From JAFGDH01 sp964441265 (GTDB lineage: Archaea; Aenigmatarchaeota; Aenigmatarchaeia; QMZP01; QMZT01), in contig CAYYKJ010000001.1 of NCBI GenBank assembly GCA_964441265.1, positions 124,001 to 188,000 on the forward strand: 64,000 nucleotides of DNA. Direction: 5' to 3'. The position numbers and the translations under genes were made by a program. Under the pieces are notes generated by a model that did not search any database, had not been told where the DNA came from, and saw only the letters and a program-made list of their open reading frames with translations. Shown piece by piece: positions 7,229 through 16,624 of this stretch (its first letter is position 1; the number at the start of each line of letters is the position of its first letter).

Positions 7229-7888
7229 ATGACAAAGGCAATAGTTTTCGATCTCTGGCACACACTCGCGTACGAAAAATCGATGAAAGAAAACCCGGTG
7301 GTCACGACAGCAAAAATACTGGGGAAGGATTTTAATTTCGGATTCATGAAAAGGGTGGAGGTGGGTTTCATGCTCAGGAAGTTCTCATCCGAAAGGGAGG
7401 CTATGGAAAGCCTCTGCAGGAAGCTTGGCGTGGATCCGGACGGAAGGTTAGTTGATTCTCTAAAGAATGTTTGGTTCTCCCAAGGAAAGAAAATAGTTTT
7501 CTTTCCGGAAGTGATTCCCTCACTTGAATCCCTGAAAAAGAAGAGATACAAACTTGCCCTCTTGTCAAATACCGATTGTTTTTCAATGGGCTCCTTCATA
7601 GATAAGAGATTCCTGAGATTGTTCGACGTCCTGGCATTTTCTTTCGAGATAGGCAAGATTAAGCCAGACCGGAGGATATTCACATGGACGCTGGAAAGAC
7701 TCGGAACAAGACCCGAGGAGGCCGTTATGGTCGGGGATAACATAGGAGATGATTTGGAACCTGCAGGGAAAATCGGGATGAAATGCGTGCTCATGAGAAG
7801 GGAGGGAGACCAGACAGCAGTCACACAAAGGATGGGATCTTACGGGAACACCATCAGATCCCTTGACGAACTGGAAAATTTTTTATGA
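7229..7888 (+). CDS. HAD superfamily hydrolase
   Basis: 219 residues from the ATG at 7229. The HAD motifs are FDLWHTL (nucleophile Asp8), SNTD, the lysine of GKIKPD and GDNIGDDLEPA. The residue two positions after the nucleophile is Trp, not the second Asp of phosphatase-type DxD, so general acid catalysis would differ (dehalogenase-type HADs also lack this Asp). Helical cap between residues about 20 and 85. Eight bases after carS, 14 bases before tmk, so likely one operon. Confidence 0.8.
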   Translation: MTKAIVFDLWHTLAYEKSMKENPVVTTAKILGKDFNFGFMKRVEVGFMLRKFSSEREAMESLCRKLGVDPDGRLVDSLKNVWFSQGKKIVFFPEVIPSLESLKKKRYKLALLSNTDCFSMGSFIDKRFLRLFDVLAFSFEIGKIKPDRRIFTWTLERLGTRPEEAVMVGDNIGDDLEPAGKIGMKCVLMRREGDQTAVTQRMGSYGNTIRSLDELENFL

Positions 7889-7902
7889 CCGGAACGGGAT
7901 AG

Positions 7903-8505
7903 ATGATTATGGAAGAGGGAAAGTTCGTGGTTTTCGAGGGCCTTGACAAGTCCGGCAAGGAGACACAGGCGAGACTGCTGGTCGATCACCTCAAGTCAAA
8001 GGGTCTCCGGGCGGTCTACACGGAGGAGCCCAACCCCCACAACATGATGGGAAGGATGATCAGGGACTGGCTGAACAGGAAATACGAGATACAGTCCGGC
8101 GAGGCCGTAGCCCTACTCTACACCGCCGACCGCCAGGAGCACCTGAAGACTTTCATACTCCCCAACCTGAAGGAGGGGATAAGCGTAGTGTCGGACAGGT
8201 ATTTCTATTCAACCATAGCTTACCAGAGCGTGCTTTATGGCGTGGACGGGAAATGGATCAGGGATGTCAACAGGTTCGCCCGGAAACCGGATCTTGTCAT
8301 CTTCCTCGACGTCTCTCCCGAGGAATCGGTCAGGAGAACCAGAGCAAATGACCGGCACGAGAATCTGGATTTCCAGAAGAGGGTCAGGGAGGCATACATG
8401 GATCTGGCGGAAAGAGAGGGATTCGAGATAATAGACGGGAACAGGGGCAAGGAAGAAATATCCAATGAAATAAAGAAGAAGGTTTCTGAAATCTTAGGGA
8501 TATGA
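7903..8505 (+). CDS. tmk: Thymidylate kinase (dTMP kinase)
   Basis: 200 residues. It phosphorylates dTMP to dTDP. P-loop FEGLDKSGKETQ near the N-terminus, the DR(Y/F) motif in SDRYFYSTIAYQ, and the thymidylate-site TEEPN segment support the family. In the P-loop the residue after the invariant Lys is Glu instead of Ser/Thr; some tmk families carry Ala or Glu there (GSGKATQ type). ATG at 7903 or 7909 is possible. Same-strand cluster with HAD and NAD kinase. Confidence 0.85.
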   Translation: MIMEEGKFVVFEGLDKSGKETQARLLVDHLKSKGLRAVYTEEPNPHNMMGRMIRDWLNRKYEIQSGEAVALLYTADRQEHLKTFILPNLKEGISVVSDRYFYSTIAYQSVLYGVDGKWIRDVNRFARKPDLVIFLDVSPEESVRRTRANDRHENLDFQKRVREAYMDLAEREGFEIIDGNRGKEEISNEIKKKVSEILGI

Positions 8506-8506
8506 A

Positions 8507-9262
8507 ATGATAAGGAAGATATTCGTCAACTGCAAGCAGGGATACGGAAATGAGATCAGGAAAGAGGTCAGGGAGATTATCAGGGAGACCGGAGCGGAAT
8601 ACACGGAAAGGATCACCAAGGATATCGAACTGGGCGTTCTGATCGGGGGGGACGGAACCCTGATGAAATTCCAGTGGAGGCTGGGATGCCCGCTGATGGG
8701 AATCAACCCCGGATCCTCCGAGGGATTCTACATGACCTCCGGACCGAATGATTTCAGGAAGAATCTCATGTCCGCCATGCGGGGGAAGAAGGGAGAAGAC
8801 TATTTTATCCGTGAGATGATGAGACTGGAGACGAGGCTGAACGGAAAGCCCCTGGAGCCCCTGGCCATAAACGACGTCCTGGTCTCAGCGGTCTACACCA
8901 GAAAGATACTGGACAGCAGGGTAAGGGTCAACGGAAAGACGAGCCTGGAGCGGGGATCGGGAATACTCGTCTACACGCCGACCGGATCCAACGCATTCGC
9001 CCATTCCGCGGGGGCGAAAGCCATAGATTGGGATTCCTCCCGAATAGGCGTGACGGAGATAGCCCCCTTCAAGGGAAGGCTGAAGAGGGGTGAAATACTT
9101 GCCTCCGGGGAAGTGAGGATAACCTGCATGAACAATGAAGGGGAGGTCTGCATAGACGGACAGGAAGACCAGACCTGGAGGCTGAAGAAGGGCGATACAG
9201 TTTCCGTGAGGAAGAACAGAAATCCCGCAAGAATAATCGGATTCGGGAAGACCTTCCGCTGA
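8507..9262 (+). CDS. nadK: NAD(+) kinase
   Basis: 251 residues; ATP- or polyphosphate-dependent synthesis of NADP. GGDGT (about residue 47), NDVLVS in place of the usual NE motif, and TPTGSNAFAHSAG (family TPTGSTAYxxSAGG) are present. The start ATG comes one base after the tmk stop, so the two are translationally close. A Gly-rich C-terminal DGQ motif follows in CIDGQED. Confidence 0.92.
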   Translation: MIRKIFVNCKQGYGNEIRKEVREIIRETGAEYTERITKDIELGVLIGGDGTLMKFQWRLGCPLMGINPGSSEGFYMTSGPNDFRKNLMSAMRGKKGEDYFIREMMRLETRLNGKPLEPLAINDVLVSAVYTRKILDSRVRVNGKTSLERGSGILVYTPTGSNAFAHSAGAKAIDWDSSRIGVTEIAPFKGRLKRGEILASGEVRITCMNNEGEVCIDGQEDQTWRLKKGDTVSVRKNRNPARIIGFGKTFR

Positions 9263-9264
9263 AG

Positions 9265-9285
9265 TATTATAAAACCTTTTATAAC
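9265..9285 (+). promoter_or_regulatory. Promoter of guaB with two TATA-like elements
   Basis: TATTATAAAA (9265-9274) and TTTTATAAC (9277-9285) lie about 70-85 bases before the guaB ATG, giving a leader of around 50 bases. AGGGG at 9344-9348 is a good ribosome site five bases before the ATG at 9353. Confidence 0.5.
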
Positions 9286-9352
9286 TTCGATCCATTGAAA
9301 AAATAAAGCTCCCAGAGGTGAGACCATAATCCGGGATAAGATAAGGGGCGAT

Positions 9353-10792
9353 ATGGCCCTGACGTTCGAGGATGTCCTGCTCGTTCCCAGAAAATCGAAT
9401 GTCCTTCCTTCTGAAGTCAATATTTCCACCAGGCTGACCAAAAACATTTCTTTGAGCATACCACTTCTCTCCGCCCCGATGGACACGGTCACGGGAGCCC
9501 CGCTGGCCATCGCCCTTGCCAGGGAAGGCGGAATGGGAATAATACACAAGAATTTTTCCACAAAAAAGCAGTGCGCAGAAATCGAGATGGTAAAGCGCTC
9601 TGAATCATGGATAATAAAGAACCCTATCACCCTTTCACCCGACGACCCGGTAACGAAGGCGAAAAGAATAACAGAGGAGATGAACGTAGCGAGCTTCCCC
9701 GTCATCGAGGACGGCAAACTGGCCGGTATCGTAACCGCCAGGGACATGAGATTCAGGAGAGACTCCGAAGAGAAGATCAGGGACATGATGACGAGGGATC
9801 CAGTGACTCTGCCGGAAAATTCCAGTATAGAGAAGGCCATGGAGGTAATGTCGAAAAACAAGGTAGAGAAGCTTCCCATGATAGACGCCCAGGGGAGGCT
9901 CAAAGGACTCATAACGGTGAGGGACATCGAGAGAAGCGAGAAATTCCCCCATTCCTCCATAGACAATGAGGGCCGACTAAGAGTGGGAGCGGCAGTGGGA
10001 CCCTTCGACACGGAGAGAGCCAAAAACCTTGCCGGAGCCGGGGCTGACATAATCACCATAGACACCGCTCACGGTCATTCCGAGAACGTGATAAGAATGG
10101 TCAGAAGACTCAAAAAGGAACTGGACATAAGTGTGATCGCGGGGAACGTGGCGACACCGGAAGGTGCGGAAGAGCTCATATCCGCGGGAGCGGACGTAAT
10201 CAAGGTCGGCATGGGACCAGGCTCAATCTGCACGACGAGGATAGTTGCCGGTTCGGGCATTCCTCAGATAACCGCTGTCCAGCAGTGCAGTGAGATCGCT
10301 GACAGCCACGACATAGCGGTGATAGCCGACGGGGGAATGAAATATTCCGGTGACATCGCCAAGGCGATTGCTGCAGGAGCATCCTCCGTCATGAGCGGAT
10401 CACTCTTCGCGGGTACCGACGAATCCCCAGGAGACGTCACATTCTTCCAGGGAAGGAAATACAAGAAGTACAGGGGCATGGGCTCCATCGGCGCCATGAG
10501 GAGCGGGTCCAAGGACAGGTACAGCCAGAGGGGAATGGAAAACAAGAAGCTCGTTCCGGAGGGTGTGGAAGGAATGGTTCCCTACAGGGGAACCGTCTCC
10601 GAGGTCGTTTACCAGCTGATGGGAGGACTCAGGTCCGCCATGGGATACGCCGGGTGCGGGAACATAGAAGAACTGCGAAAGAACGCGAAGTTCGTGAGAA
10701 TCACCAAGGCAGGGGTGCAGGAGTCCCATCCTCACAACATAAGGATAACCGAGGGGACTCCCAATTACTGGCCAAGCGAGAAGGGCACATGA
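9353..10792 (+). CDS. guaB: IMP dehydrogenase
   Basis: 479 residues; NAD-dependent oxidation of IMP to XMP, the committed step to GMP. The core begins LTFEDVLLVPRKS at the very N-terminus. Two CBS domains lie between about residues 90 and 205, and the catalytic loop is GPGSICTTR. The flap region (GMGSIGAMRSGSKDRYSQ) and the MVPYRGTV segment are intact. Consumes the product of the purine pathway encoded at 19-37 kb. The start is fixed by a strong AGGGG ribosome site. Confidence 0.96.
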   Translation: MALTFEDVLLVPRKSNVLPSEVNISTRLTKNISLSIPLLSAPMDTVTGAPLAIALAREGGMGIIHKNFSTKKQCAEIEMVKRSESWIIKNPITLSPDDPVTKAKRITEEMNVASFPVIEDGKLAGIVTARDMRFRRDSEEKIRDMMTRDPVTLPENSSIEKAMEVMSKNKVEKLPMIDAQGRLKGLITVRDIERSEKFPHSSIDNEGRLRVGAAVGPFDTERAKNLAGAGADIITIDTAHGHSENVIRMVRRLKKELDISVIAGNVATPEGAEELISAGADVIKVGMGPGSICTTRIVAGSGIPQITAVQQCSEIADSHDIAVIADGGMKYSGDIAKAIAAGASSVMSGSLFAGTDESPGDVTFFQGRKYKKYRGMGSIGAMRSGSKDRYSQRGMENKKLVPEGVEGMVPYRGTVSEVVYQLMGGLRSAMGYAGCGNIEELRKNAKFVRITKAGVQESHPHNIRITEGTPNYWPSEKGT

Positions 10793-10820
10793 ACCAAATC
10801 CAGATTTTTCTGCAGGAAAG

Positions 10821-10829
10821 GTTTAAATG
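10821..10829 (+). promoter_or_regulatory. TATA-like element before a small hypothetical gene
   Basis: GTTTAAATG, about 50 bases upstream of the ATG at 10875. Confidence 0.35.
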
Positions 10830-10874
10830 ATTCCGTGACCAAAAATTATTCAATATGAAGGCCGACTGCTATAC

Positions 10875-11165
10875 ATGGTTTTATTTTTACTGATATGGTC
10901 AGCACTGGCCCTTTCTCGCTTCTTTTCTGATTCCTCCTTGGGATTTTTGAGAATTTCAGAACAGCGAGACGTGAGAGCAGGTGACATGATGGAATGCATC
11001 AAAGACAAGGTAGACGTGAATGACATTGAGGCAATGAATAAATACAAAATTTCCCTGGCGAGATTACTGAACAAATGCATTGACGGAGGAGACAGGCAGG
11101 AATACAGAAGGATTATTGACCTGGTCTCCGGTAACGGAAAGCGCACAAAAATCGGTAAATACTGA
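10875..11165 (+). CDS. Small hypothetical protein with N-terminal membrane anchor
   Basis: 96 residues, not recognised. The first 18 residues are hydrophobic (MVLFLLIWSALALSRFF), like a signal anchor. The rest is charged and helical, with a basic end (GNGKRTKIGKY). It converges with gatE, whose stop codon follows directly. No domain match is apparent; the coding call rests on composition and the upstream TATA-like box. Confidence 0.45.
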   Translation: MVLFLLIWSALALSRFFSDSSLGFLRISEQRDVRAGDMMECIKDKVDVNDIEAMNKYKISLARLLNKCIDGGDRQEYRRIIDLVSGNGKRTKIGKY

Positions 11166-13067
11166 TCACACAAGGGGATCTTCCGGAGGGGAGCTCTTCT
11201 CGAACTCCTTCCTGACCATATCCATGACCTTCCTAGCGTCGGCCTTTCCCCTGACCCTCTGCATGACCAGACCCAGGATAACCTTCTCTCCCCTGGGCTC
11301 GCCGAACAGGTCCTCGTTCTCTTCGAACATCTTCTTTATTATCTCCCGGATAGCATCGTCCGAAAGGGTCTTGACACCCGTTTTTTCGACTGCCTTGTCT
11401 ATGCTTATCCCCGGGTTCTTTGCGAATGCCGCAAGTATTCCCGGTATGGAATCCCTGGTTATCTTTCCCCTTTTCATCGCCCTGAATATCTTCTTGAAAT
11501 GTCCGGTTTCGAGTCTTGTTATGTCGATCCCTTTCTTCTTCTCCAGGTTGCGGAGGGTGGATGTCAGGAGTGTCGCCACCAGGGATGGCTTGAATCCGAG
11601 CCCCACGAGATCATCGAACATCTTCTTCCTTCCCGAGTTCACTATCTGCTTTATTATCTCCCCGCTTATGCCGTGCTTTTTCATCTCCTTCTTCTCCTTC
11701 TTCCTTCTGACCTCTATCAGCTCGGGGAGGCTCTGCCTTATCTTCTTCTTCTCACCCGTTATCTTAATCGGAGGTATGTCGGTCTCCGGGTAGATCCTGG
11801 CCGATCCGGGAAGCGGCCTCATGTATTCGGTGTCCCCGTTTTCCATGGCCCTCCTGGTCTCCTCGGGAACCCCCGAGACGAGATGGTTTATCCTCTCAGC
11901 CACTATGTCCATGGTTTTTTTGACGGCTTTCTTCTCCCCGACCGCGATTATGAGGCAGTCCCCTTTCTTTGCCTCCAGCTGCTCGGAAAGCGTGTCGAAC
12001 TCCCCGCTGAGATTGTATTTCCCCAGGTCTTCGTCGCTGTGTATTATGCCTTTCATCCCAGACTTCACCCTCACGTAATTGGCGATCTCATTCCCCAGCG
12101 TCCTTGTGGGGGTGAGCTTTCTGGAAAGGAATCCCCTGAAACGGGGGACCAGTATGGAATAGGTAGTTTTCCCCTTCGTTATCTTCGATTCGGATTCCCT
12201 GAAAATATGGGAAACATGAACCAGCCGGGGCTTTATCTTCTTGAAACTCGATTTCCTCAGATCGGTCCTTATTTTCAGGAGGTTTCTCTGCCTCTCCACT
12301 TCGTTGCTGACCAGCTTCGGTATGAGCTTCAGGTCCTGGGCGCCTTTTATCTCTACCCTGGCGCCTCCCTTTATGGAGATGTTTATGTCCTGGCGTATGG
12401 TTCCCAGTCCCCTCTTCACCTTGCCGGTGGATCTCACTATCATACCCAGTTTCTCGGCAACCTCTCTGGCCTGCTCCGGAGACCTTATGTCAGGTCCGGT
12501 CCCTATCTCCACCAGAGGTATGCCGAGTCTGTCCAGGCCGTAGAAGACCTTTCCCTTCTCCCTTCCAAGTATCTGGCAGGCCTCCTCCTCCAGGCAGAGG
12601 TTCGCTATGCTGACGTCCCCGAAGGACGTCCCTATCCCCCCGTCAAGGCCGACTATGGCTGTCCTCTGGAATCCCGCCGTATTGGAGCCGTCGATAACGT
12701 TCTTCCTCATCATGTGAATCTCGTCCGGGAATACGCAGTCCATCATCATCCCTATGGTCAGTGTGATGTCCAAGGCCTCCCGGTTGAGAGCATGAGGCGG
12801 CTCGCTGTCTATCTCCACCAGGCAGGACTCCCCGGGATAAGCGTTGTAAACGAAGCTCATGCCTATCAGCCGCTCATGGAGGGCCGCCGGATCAACGTCC
12901 CCGGTCTCCCCGGCCACCGGCCGGAGCTTCCTTGTGATTGTGGTGAAGGGCTTGTCATCGGAAAGGGAATTTCTGCAGCTGCAGAAGAGCTTGTGATCCG
13001 TGTCCAGCTGCTGGTGTATCTCGATCCCGCATTTCAGCCCCAGTTTCGAATAATCTATTTCAGTCAT
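11166..13067 (-). CDS. gatE: Glu-tRNA(Gln) amidotransferase subunit E
   Basis: 633 residues, the normal GatE length. With GatD it converts Glu-tRNA(Gln) to Gln-tRNA(Gln), archaea having no GlnRS. N-terminal KCGIEIHQQLDT and CSCRN segments, the LVEIGTGPD block and the YxRPLPGSARxYPETD block are typical GatB/E features. The insert domain resembling AspRS and the C-terminal YqeY-like helical tail are present. Start overlaps the nudix stop by 8 bases; third gene of gatD-nudix-gatE. Confidence 0.95.
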   Translation of the reverse strand: MTEIDYSKLGLKCGIEIHQQLDTDHKLFCSCRNSLSDDKPFTTITRKLRPVAGETGDVDPAALHERLIGMSFVYNAYPGESCLVEIDSEPPHALNREALDITLTIGMMMDCVFPDEIHMMRKNVIDGSNTAGFQRTAIVGLDGGIGTSFGDVSIANLCLEEEACQILGREKGKVFYGLDRLGIPLVEIGTGPDIRSPEQAREVAEKLGMIVRSTGKVKRGLGTIRQDINISIKGGARVEIKGAQDLKLIPKLVSNEVERQRNLLKIRTDLRKSSFKKIKPRLVHVSHIFRESESKITKGKTTYSILVPRFRGFLSRKLTPTRTLGNEIANYVRVKSGMKGIIHSDEDLGKYNLSGEFDTLSEQLEAKKGDCLIIAVGEKKAVKKTMDIVAERINHLVSGVPEETRRAMENGDTEYMRPLPGSARIYPETDIPPIKITGEKKKIRQSLPELIEVRRKKEKKEMKKHGISGEIIKQIVNSGRKKMFDDLVGLGFKPSLVATLLTSTLRNLEKKKGIDITRLETGHFKKIFRAMKRGKITRDSIPGILAAFAKNPGISIDKAVEKTGVKTLSDDAIREIIKKMFEENEDLFGEPRGEKVILGLVMQRVRGKADARKVMDMVRKEFEKSSPPEDPLV

Positions 13068-13545
13068 TCGATACCTCCGCTGAGGTTTTTATTGATTCGT
13101 GAAAATCGAATCTCTGCATCATGTCAGAGAAGGCCGGCTCGATCTCCTTCATGGTTACCAGTTCATCAAAGCTCACCCATTTCATTGCAGAATCCTCTTC
13201 ATCGTCATCATAGGATTTTATCTCCTGATATGCATTGCAGAGGAAATAAATGATCAATCTGTGGGTCTTGTAATCATGAGTCTCGATGTGAGCAAAGTCC
13301 TCCCCGAAGCCGAGTGTTTTGATTATCTCTATTCCGGAATTTATCTCCTCTTTCATTTCCCTTATCAGATTATCTTCGATTCTTTCTCCCCGCTCTACCC
13401 TTCCACCGGGCGGTCTCCAGAAGTCGAATTTCTTGTCCCTCACCAGAAGGAATTTCCCGTCCTTTCTGAAAAGGGCCGAAACGACTATGGTCGGCTTCTC
13501 CCTCACCCTTTCCTTCTGCTCCTGTTCATTCATCGAAACCGCCAA
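13060..13545 (-). CDS. Nudix hydrolase
   Basis: 161 residues. The Nudix box reads GGRVERGE...REMKEE, giving GX5EX7REUXEE, but the ending EEXGU has two extra residues (EEINSGI). WRPPGG precedes it. Hydrolyses a nucleoside diphosphate linked to another group; substrate unknown. It sits between gatD and gatE with overlaps on both sides (20 and 8 bases), so it is cotranscribed with the amidotransferase. The start could also be the internal Met5. Confidence 0.85.
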   Translation of the reverse strand: MAVSMNEQEQKERVREKPTIVVSALFRKDGKFLLVRDKKFDFWRPPGGRVERGERIEDNLIREMKEEINSGIEIIKTLGFGEDFAHIETHDYKTHRLIIYFLCNAYQEIKSYDDDEEDSAMKWVSFDELVTMKEIEPAFSDMMQRFDFHESIKTSAEVSND

Positions 13546-14902
13546 GTCTTTTTTCTATCTTTGTCCTCTTCGTGATCTCCCCCGCGTAATTGGTCAGCAT
13601 CATCTTCCTTACCTCCTCAAGGTCACCGGTATGACCGAGTGCCCAGCCAAGTTTCACGTACGCTGTTTCGGGGAGCATGTCCTCCCCGGGAATCGCCCCG
13701 GTGTCCATGTAGAGGAGACGGAGGTTGGTGTATACGTGGGGATTGATCCTCCCGTAGATCGTCTGCGGGACGCACACGAAGGGGATGCCGTCCCTGGTGT
13801 ATTTCTTTATTCTGGTTATCCAGGGCTTTTTCGCCACTCTGGTAGGCACGTGACCGAGACCCATGACCTCCAGCACGAATCCTTTGTAATTCTTCTCCAC
13901 GAAGAAGTCTATCACACGCGGATCAGAGTCAGGATATACCTTCAGCACCGCCACCTTTGGCTGGAACTTGAGGTCCGTCTTCACATCCCCGTCACTCCGG
14001 TTACGGTGGTTGGGATTCCTCACTTCTGTCTTTCCATCAGGCCATATCCTGGCCAGAGGGGGCTCGTTGACAGGACGGAAGGCATCCCTCCTGGAGGTGT
14101 GCATCTTTCTGACCTTGGTCCCCCTTATGAAAAGGCAGTAATCGTCATTCATGCTCCCGTGCATGCAGGTGCCCACCTCGGCTATGTCCCCCGTAGCCGC
14201 GTGGGAGGCGCAAAGTATGTTCATCCAGGCGTCGCTGGACCCGCGGTCGCTGGATCTCTGCGATCCGACGAGAACGACCGGCTTGGTGAGGCCGCGAAGG
14301 AAGAAGGAAAGCGCAGCCGAGGTGTAGTGAAGGGTGTCGGTCCCGTGCGTTATTACCACCCCCTCTTTTCCGGAGTTCAGTTCTCTGGAAACCTGCCTGG
14401 CTATCTTCTTCCAGTGATCGTGTCCCATGTCCTCGCTCATTATATTGAAGGATCTGAGTATCTTGATGTCCGCGATACCGGAAAGCTCCGGGATGTTGTG
14501 GAGGAGCTCCTTAGGGCTCTCGAGAGCATACACTCCTCCAGTCCTGTAATCCACCCTGGAGGATATGGTCCCTCCGACCGGGATCATGGCGACCTTCGGC
14601 TTGCTTCTGTCGAATTTGACCTTGAGCAGGCTCTTCTTAATCTTACCCATCTCGAGTTTTTCCTCTTCGCGTATGGATTTGGGCTCCCTGTGCATGGATT
14701 TGCGTATCTTCGTTTCCTTGTCCATCCGGATGCCCATGTTGTATCCGTTGTCCAGCTTGATTACGATCGAACCGGGATCGCTGAATCCGGTCTTGGGCAT
14801 GAGGAGACCCTCGAATTTCTTTCCGCCCCTCTCGACCAGAATCCTTTTGCCGACGCTCACCTTGGCTGAACGGAACTTCTTCTTGATCCTCTTAGAATAC
14901 AT
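13526..14902 (-). CDS. gatD: Glu-tRNA(Gln) amidotransferase subunit D
   Basis: 458 residues. Asparaginase-type subunit that releases ammonia from glutamine for GatE. An N-terminal beta-barrel region of about 90 residues is followed by the type I/II asparaginase motifs GGTISSRVD and THGTDTLHY, with the second catalytic Lys region at GSQRSSDRGSSDAW. All catalytic threonine positions are retained. First gene of the gatD-nudix-gatE run. Confidence 0.95.
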   Translation of the reverse strand: MYSKRIKKKFRSAKVSVGKRILVERGGKKFEGLLMPKTGFSDPGSIVIKLDNGYNMGIRMDKETKIRKSMHREPKSIREEEKLEMGKIKKSLLKVKFDRSKPKVAMIPVGGTISSRVDYRTGGVYALESPKELLHNIPELSGIADIKILRSFNIMSEDMGHDHWKKIARQVSRELNSGKEGVVITHGTDTLHYTSAALSFFLRGLTKPVVLVGSQRSSDRGSSDAWMNILCASHAATGDIAEVGTCMHGSMNDDYCLFIRGTKVRKMHTSRRDAFRPVNEPPLARIWPDGKTEVRNPNHRNRSDGDVKTDLKFQPKVAVLKVYPDSDPRVIDFFVEKNYKGFVLEVMGLGHVPTRVAKKPWITRIKKYTRDGIPFVCVPQTIYGRINPHVYTNLRLLYMDTGAIPGEDMLPETAYVKLGWALGHTGDLEEVRKMMLTNYAGEITKRTKIEKRLGGFDE

Positions 14903-14974
14903 AATTAGATATGTGCGGGAGGATTATAATAATTTTATGCGGGCGCCAGAACGGTCCGTTAACCGAAATTTATA

Positions 14975-16552
14975 TCAGAACTCCCCCAGCTTCTTCTGGT
15001 CAGCCTTTTCCTTCTCGTCCCGGGATGGAGGAGCGTGTTCCGATCCCTGGCTTTCCCGCTTCATCTCGTATAGCGTCTTCTTCATCACCTTTTCCTTCCT
15101 CTTGGCGGTCCAGTAATAAGCCTCGTCCCTGGTGTTCCTGGTAATGAGTATGACCACCCTACCCACTTTGGTCCTCCCGACTCGTCCCCTTCTCTGGATC
15201 GAGCGGATTTCCGAGGGCACCGGTTCGTAGAAGATGGCCAGCTGCATCTCGGGTATGTCTATTCCCTCCTCCCCCACCGAAGTGGTGACCAATATGTTGT
15301 GGAGCCCTGCCCTGAAATCCTCTATCCTCTGTCTCTGCTCCTTCTGGGTCATGCCCTCCCTCTGGCCCATGAACTCTATGGGCTTCGAGGAATCGATGTT
15401 TTCCAGTGATTTCACTATCTCCTTGACCGTGTTGCGGTAGTTCGCGAATATTATTATCTTGGAATCCGCGTTCTTCTCCAGCTGCTTGCTGACTATTCCG
15501 CACAGCTTGGATATCTTGGGGTGCCTGGCGCCCTTTTCCGATAGCTGATCCACCAGGAACATTGCATGGGAAAACTCCCTGTCCTTGAGGAGGGATTTGG
15601 TGCTCCGGCTGGTCTCATTACGGAGCTTCTTCAGGTATTCCTCGAGGGGGCGTATCCCCTGGGTCTCCAGAAGGGTGAGGACGTGCTCTGTCTTGATGGC
15701 CTGCGAGACCACGGAAAGCCCCCAGAAATTCTTCTTGTTACCGCTCTTTATACCACCCAGAAGCCTCTTCTGGAGGCCGAGCAGGTCGCGCTTGTTGATG
15801 AGCCTGACGGGCTTGGTGAATCCGATCCTCTTGAGCTTCCCGAGCCGATTCCTGTAGGCCTTCTCCAGATACGCCTTCACGTCGCTGAATGTCTGAGGGA
15901 GGGAAACGTTAACCCATTCCACCTCCTTACCCTTAACCCACGGTCCTACGTCGTGGTCAGTCTCGGTCCTTATCTCCACCTTGTCTATCCCCAGATTGGA
16001 GCATATCTCCTTTATCTTTGCCTTGGTCCCGCCGGGGGAAGCGGTAAGACCGAGTATCCTGGGATTTTCGGCCTCTTCCTTGTATCGCCTGGCTATGAAC
16101 GGATATGCATAATCGCCTACCGCATGGTGGGCCTCGTCGAACACAACCAGGGAAAAATCATCCAGCTCCAGTATTCCGTTTTCCAGGTCGTTCTTGACGG
16201 TCTGGGGGGTGGCGAAGACAACCTTACCCTTCCTGTATATCTCCTTCCTTTCCCCGGGCTTGACCATGCCCGTGAGCAGGACGAATTCCTCCTCCGGGAG
16301 ATCTACTGTTTCAATGAAGCTCTTCATGTGCTGCTCCACCAGGGGCTTGGTCGGAGCGAGTATCATCACCCGGGAATCCGGGAATTTTTCTATCCTGTAA
16401 ACCGCCACCACTATGGCTATGGGCGTCTTGCCCAGCCCGGTGGGAAGAACGCACAGAAGATTGCTGTTAACCGCTTTTGACAGTATGGTTTCCTGATATA
16501 TCCTGGACTGGAGGGAATCATTCTTCAGCAGGGGGTGCTCCATGAATTTCAT
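14975..16552 (-). CDS. Hef/MPH1-type superfamily 2 helicase, no nuclease domain
   Basis: 525 residues from the ATG at 16552 (MKFMEHPLL...), the family start; the frame remains open 14 codons upstream. Motifs PTGLGKT, DEAH, TASPGG and QRRGRVGRT are intact, and the insertion between the two RecA domains fits the ERCC4-related helicase group (COG1111). It should act at stalled forks or branched DNA. Archaeal Hef often carries a C-terminal XPF nuclease/HhH module; here the protein ends in a charged 40-residue tail instead, with no nuclease motif. Confidence 0.9.
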   Translation of the reverse strand: MKFMEHPLLKNDSLQSRIYQETILSKAVNSNLLCVLPTGLGKTPIAIVVAVYRIEKFPDSRVMILAPTKPLVEQHMKSFIETVDLPEEEFVLLTGMVKPGERKEIYRKGKVVFATPQTVKNDLENGILELDDFSLVVFDEAHHAVGDYAYPFIARRYKEEAENPRILGLTASPGGTKAKIKEICSNLGIDKVEIRTETDHDVGPWVKGKEVEWVNVSLPQTFSDVKAYLEKAYRNRLGKLKRIGFTKPVRLINKRDLLGLQKRLLGGIKSGNKKNFWGLSVVSQAIKTEHVLTLLETQGIRPLEEYLKKLRNETSRSTKSLLKDREFSHAMFLVDQLSEKGARHPKISKLCGIVSKQLEKNADSKIIIFANYRNTVKEIVKSLENIDSSKPIEFMGQREGMTQKEQRQRIEDFRAGLHNILVTTSVGEEGIDIPEMQLAIFYEPVPSEIRSIQRRGRVGRTKVGRVVILITRNTRDEAYYWTAKRKEKVMKKTLYEMKRESQGSEHAPPSRDEKEKADQKKLGEF

Positions 16553-16624
16553 GATAATATTATCCGCGGAAGATTTATTAAAAAGCGGGGACAAATATGA
16601 ATCACTCCCCGCCGGGTGGTTTTT

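Noticed and set aside
11499..13253. A 584-codon open frame antisense to gatE
   Set aside because: It mirrors the GatE codons and has no recognisable family; GatE matches its family along its whole length. High G+C third positions keep the antisense frame open.
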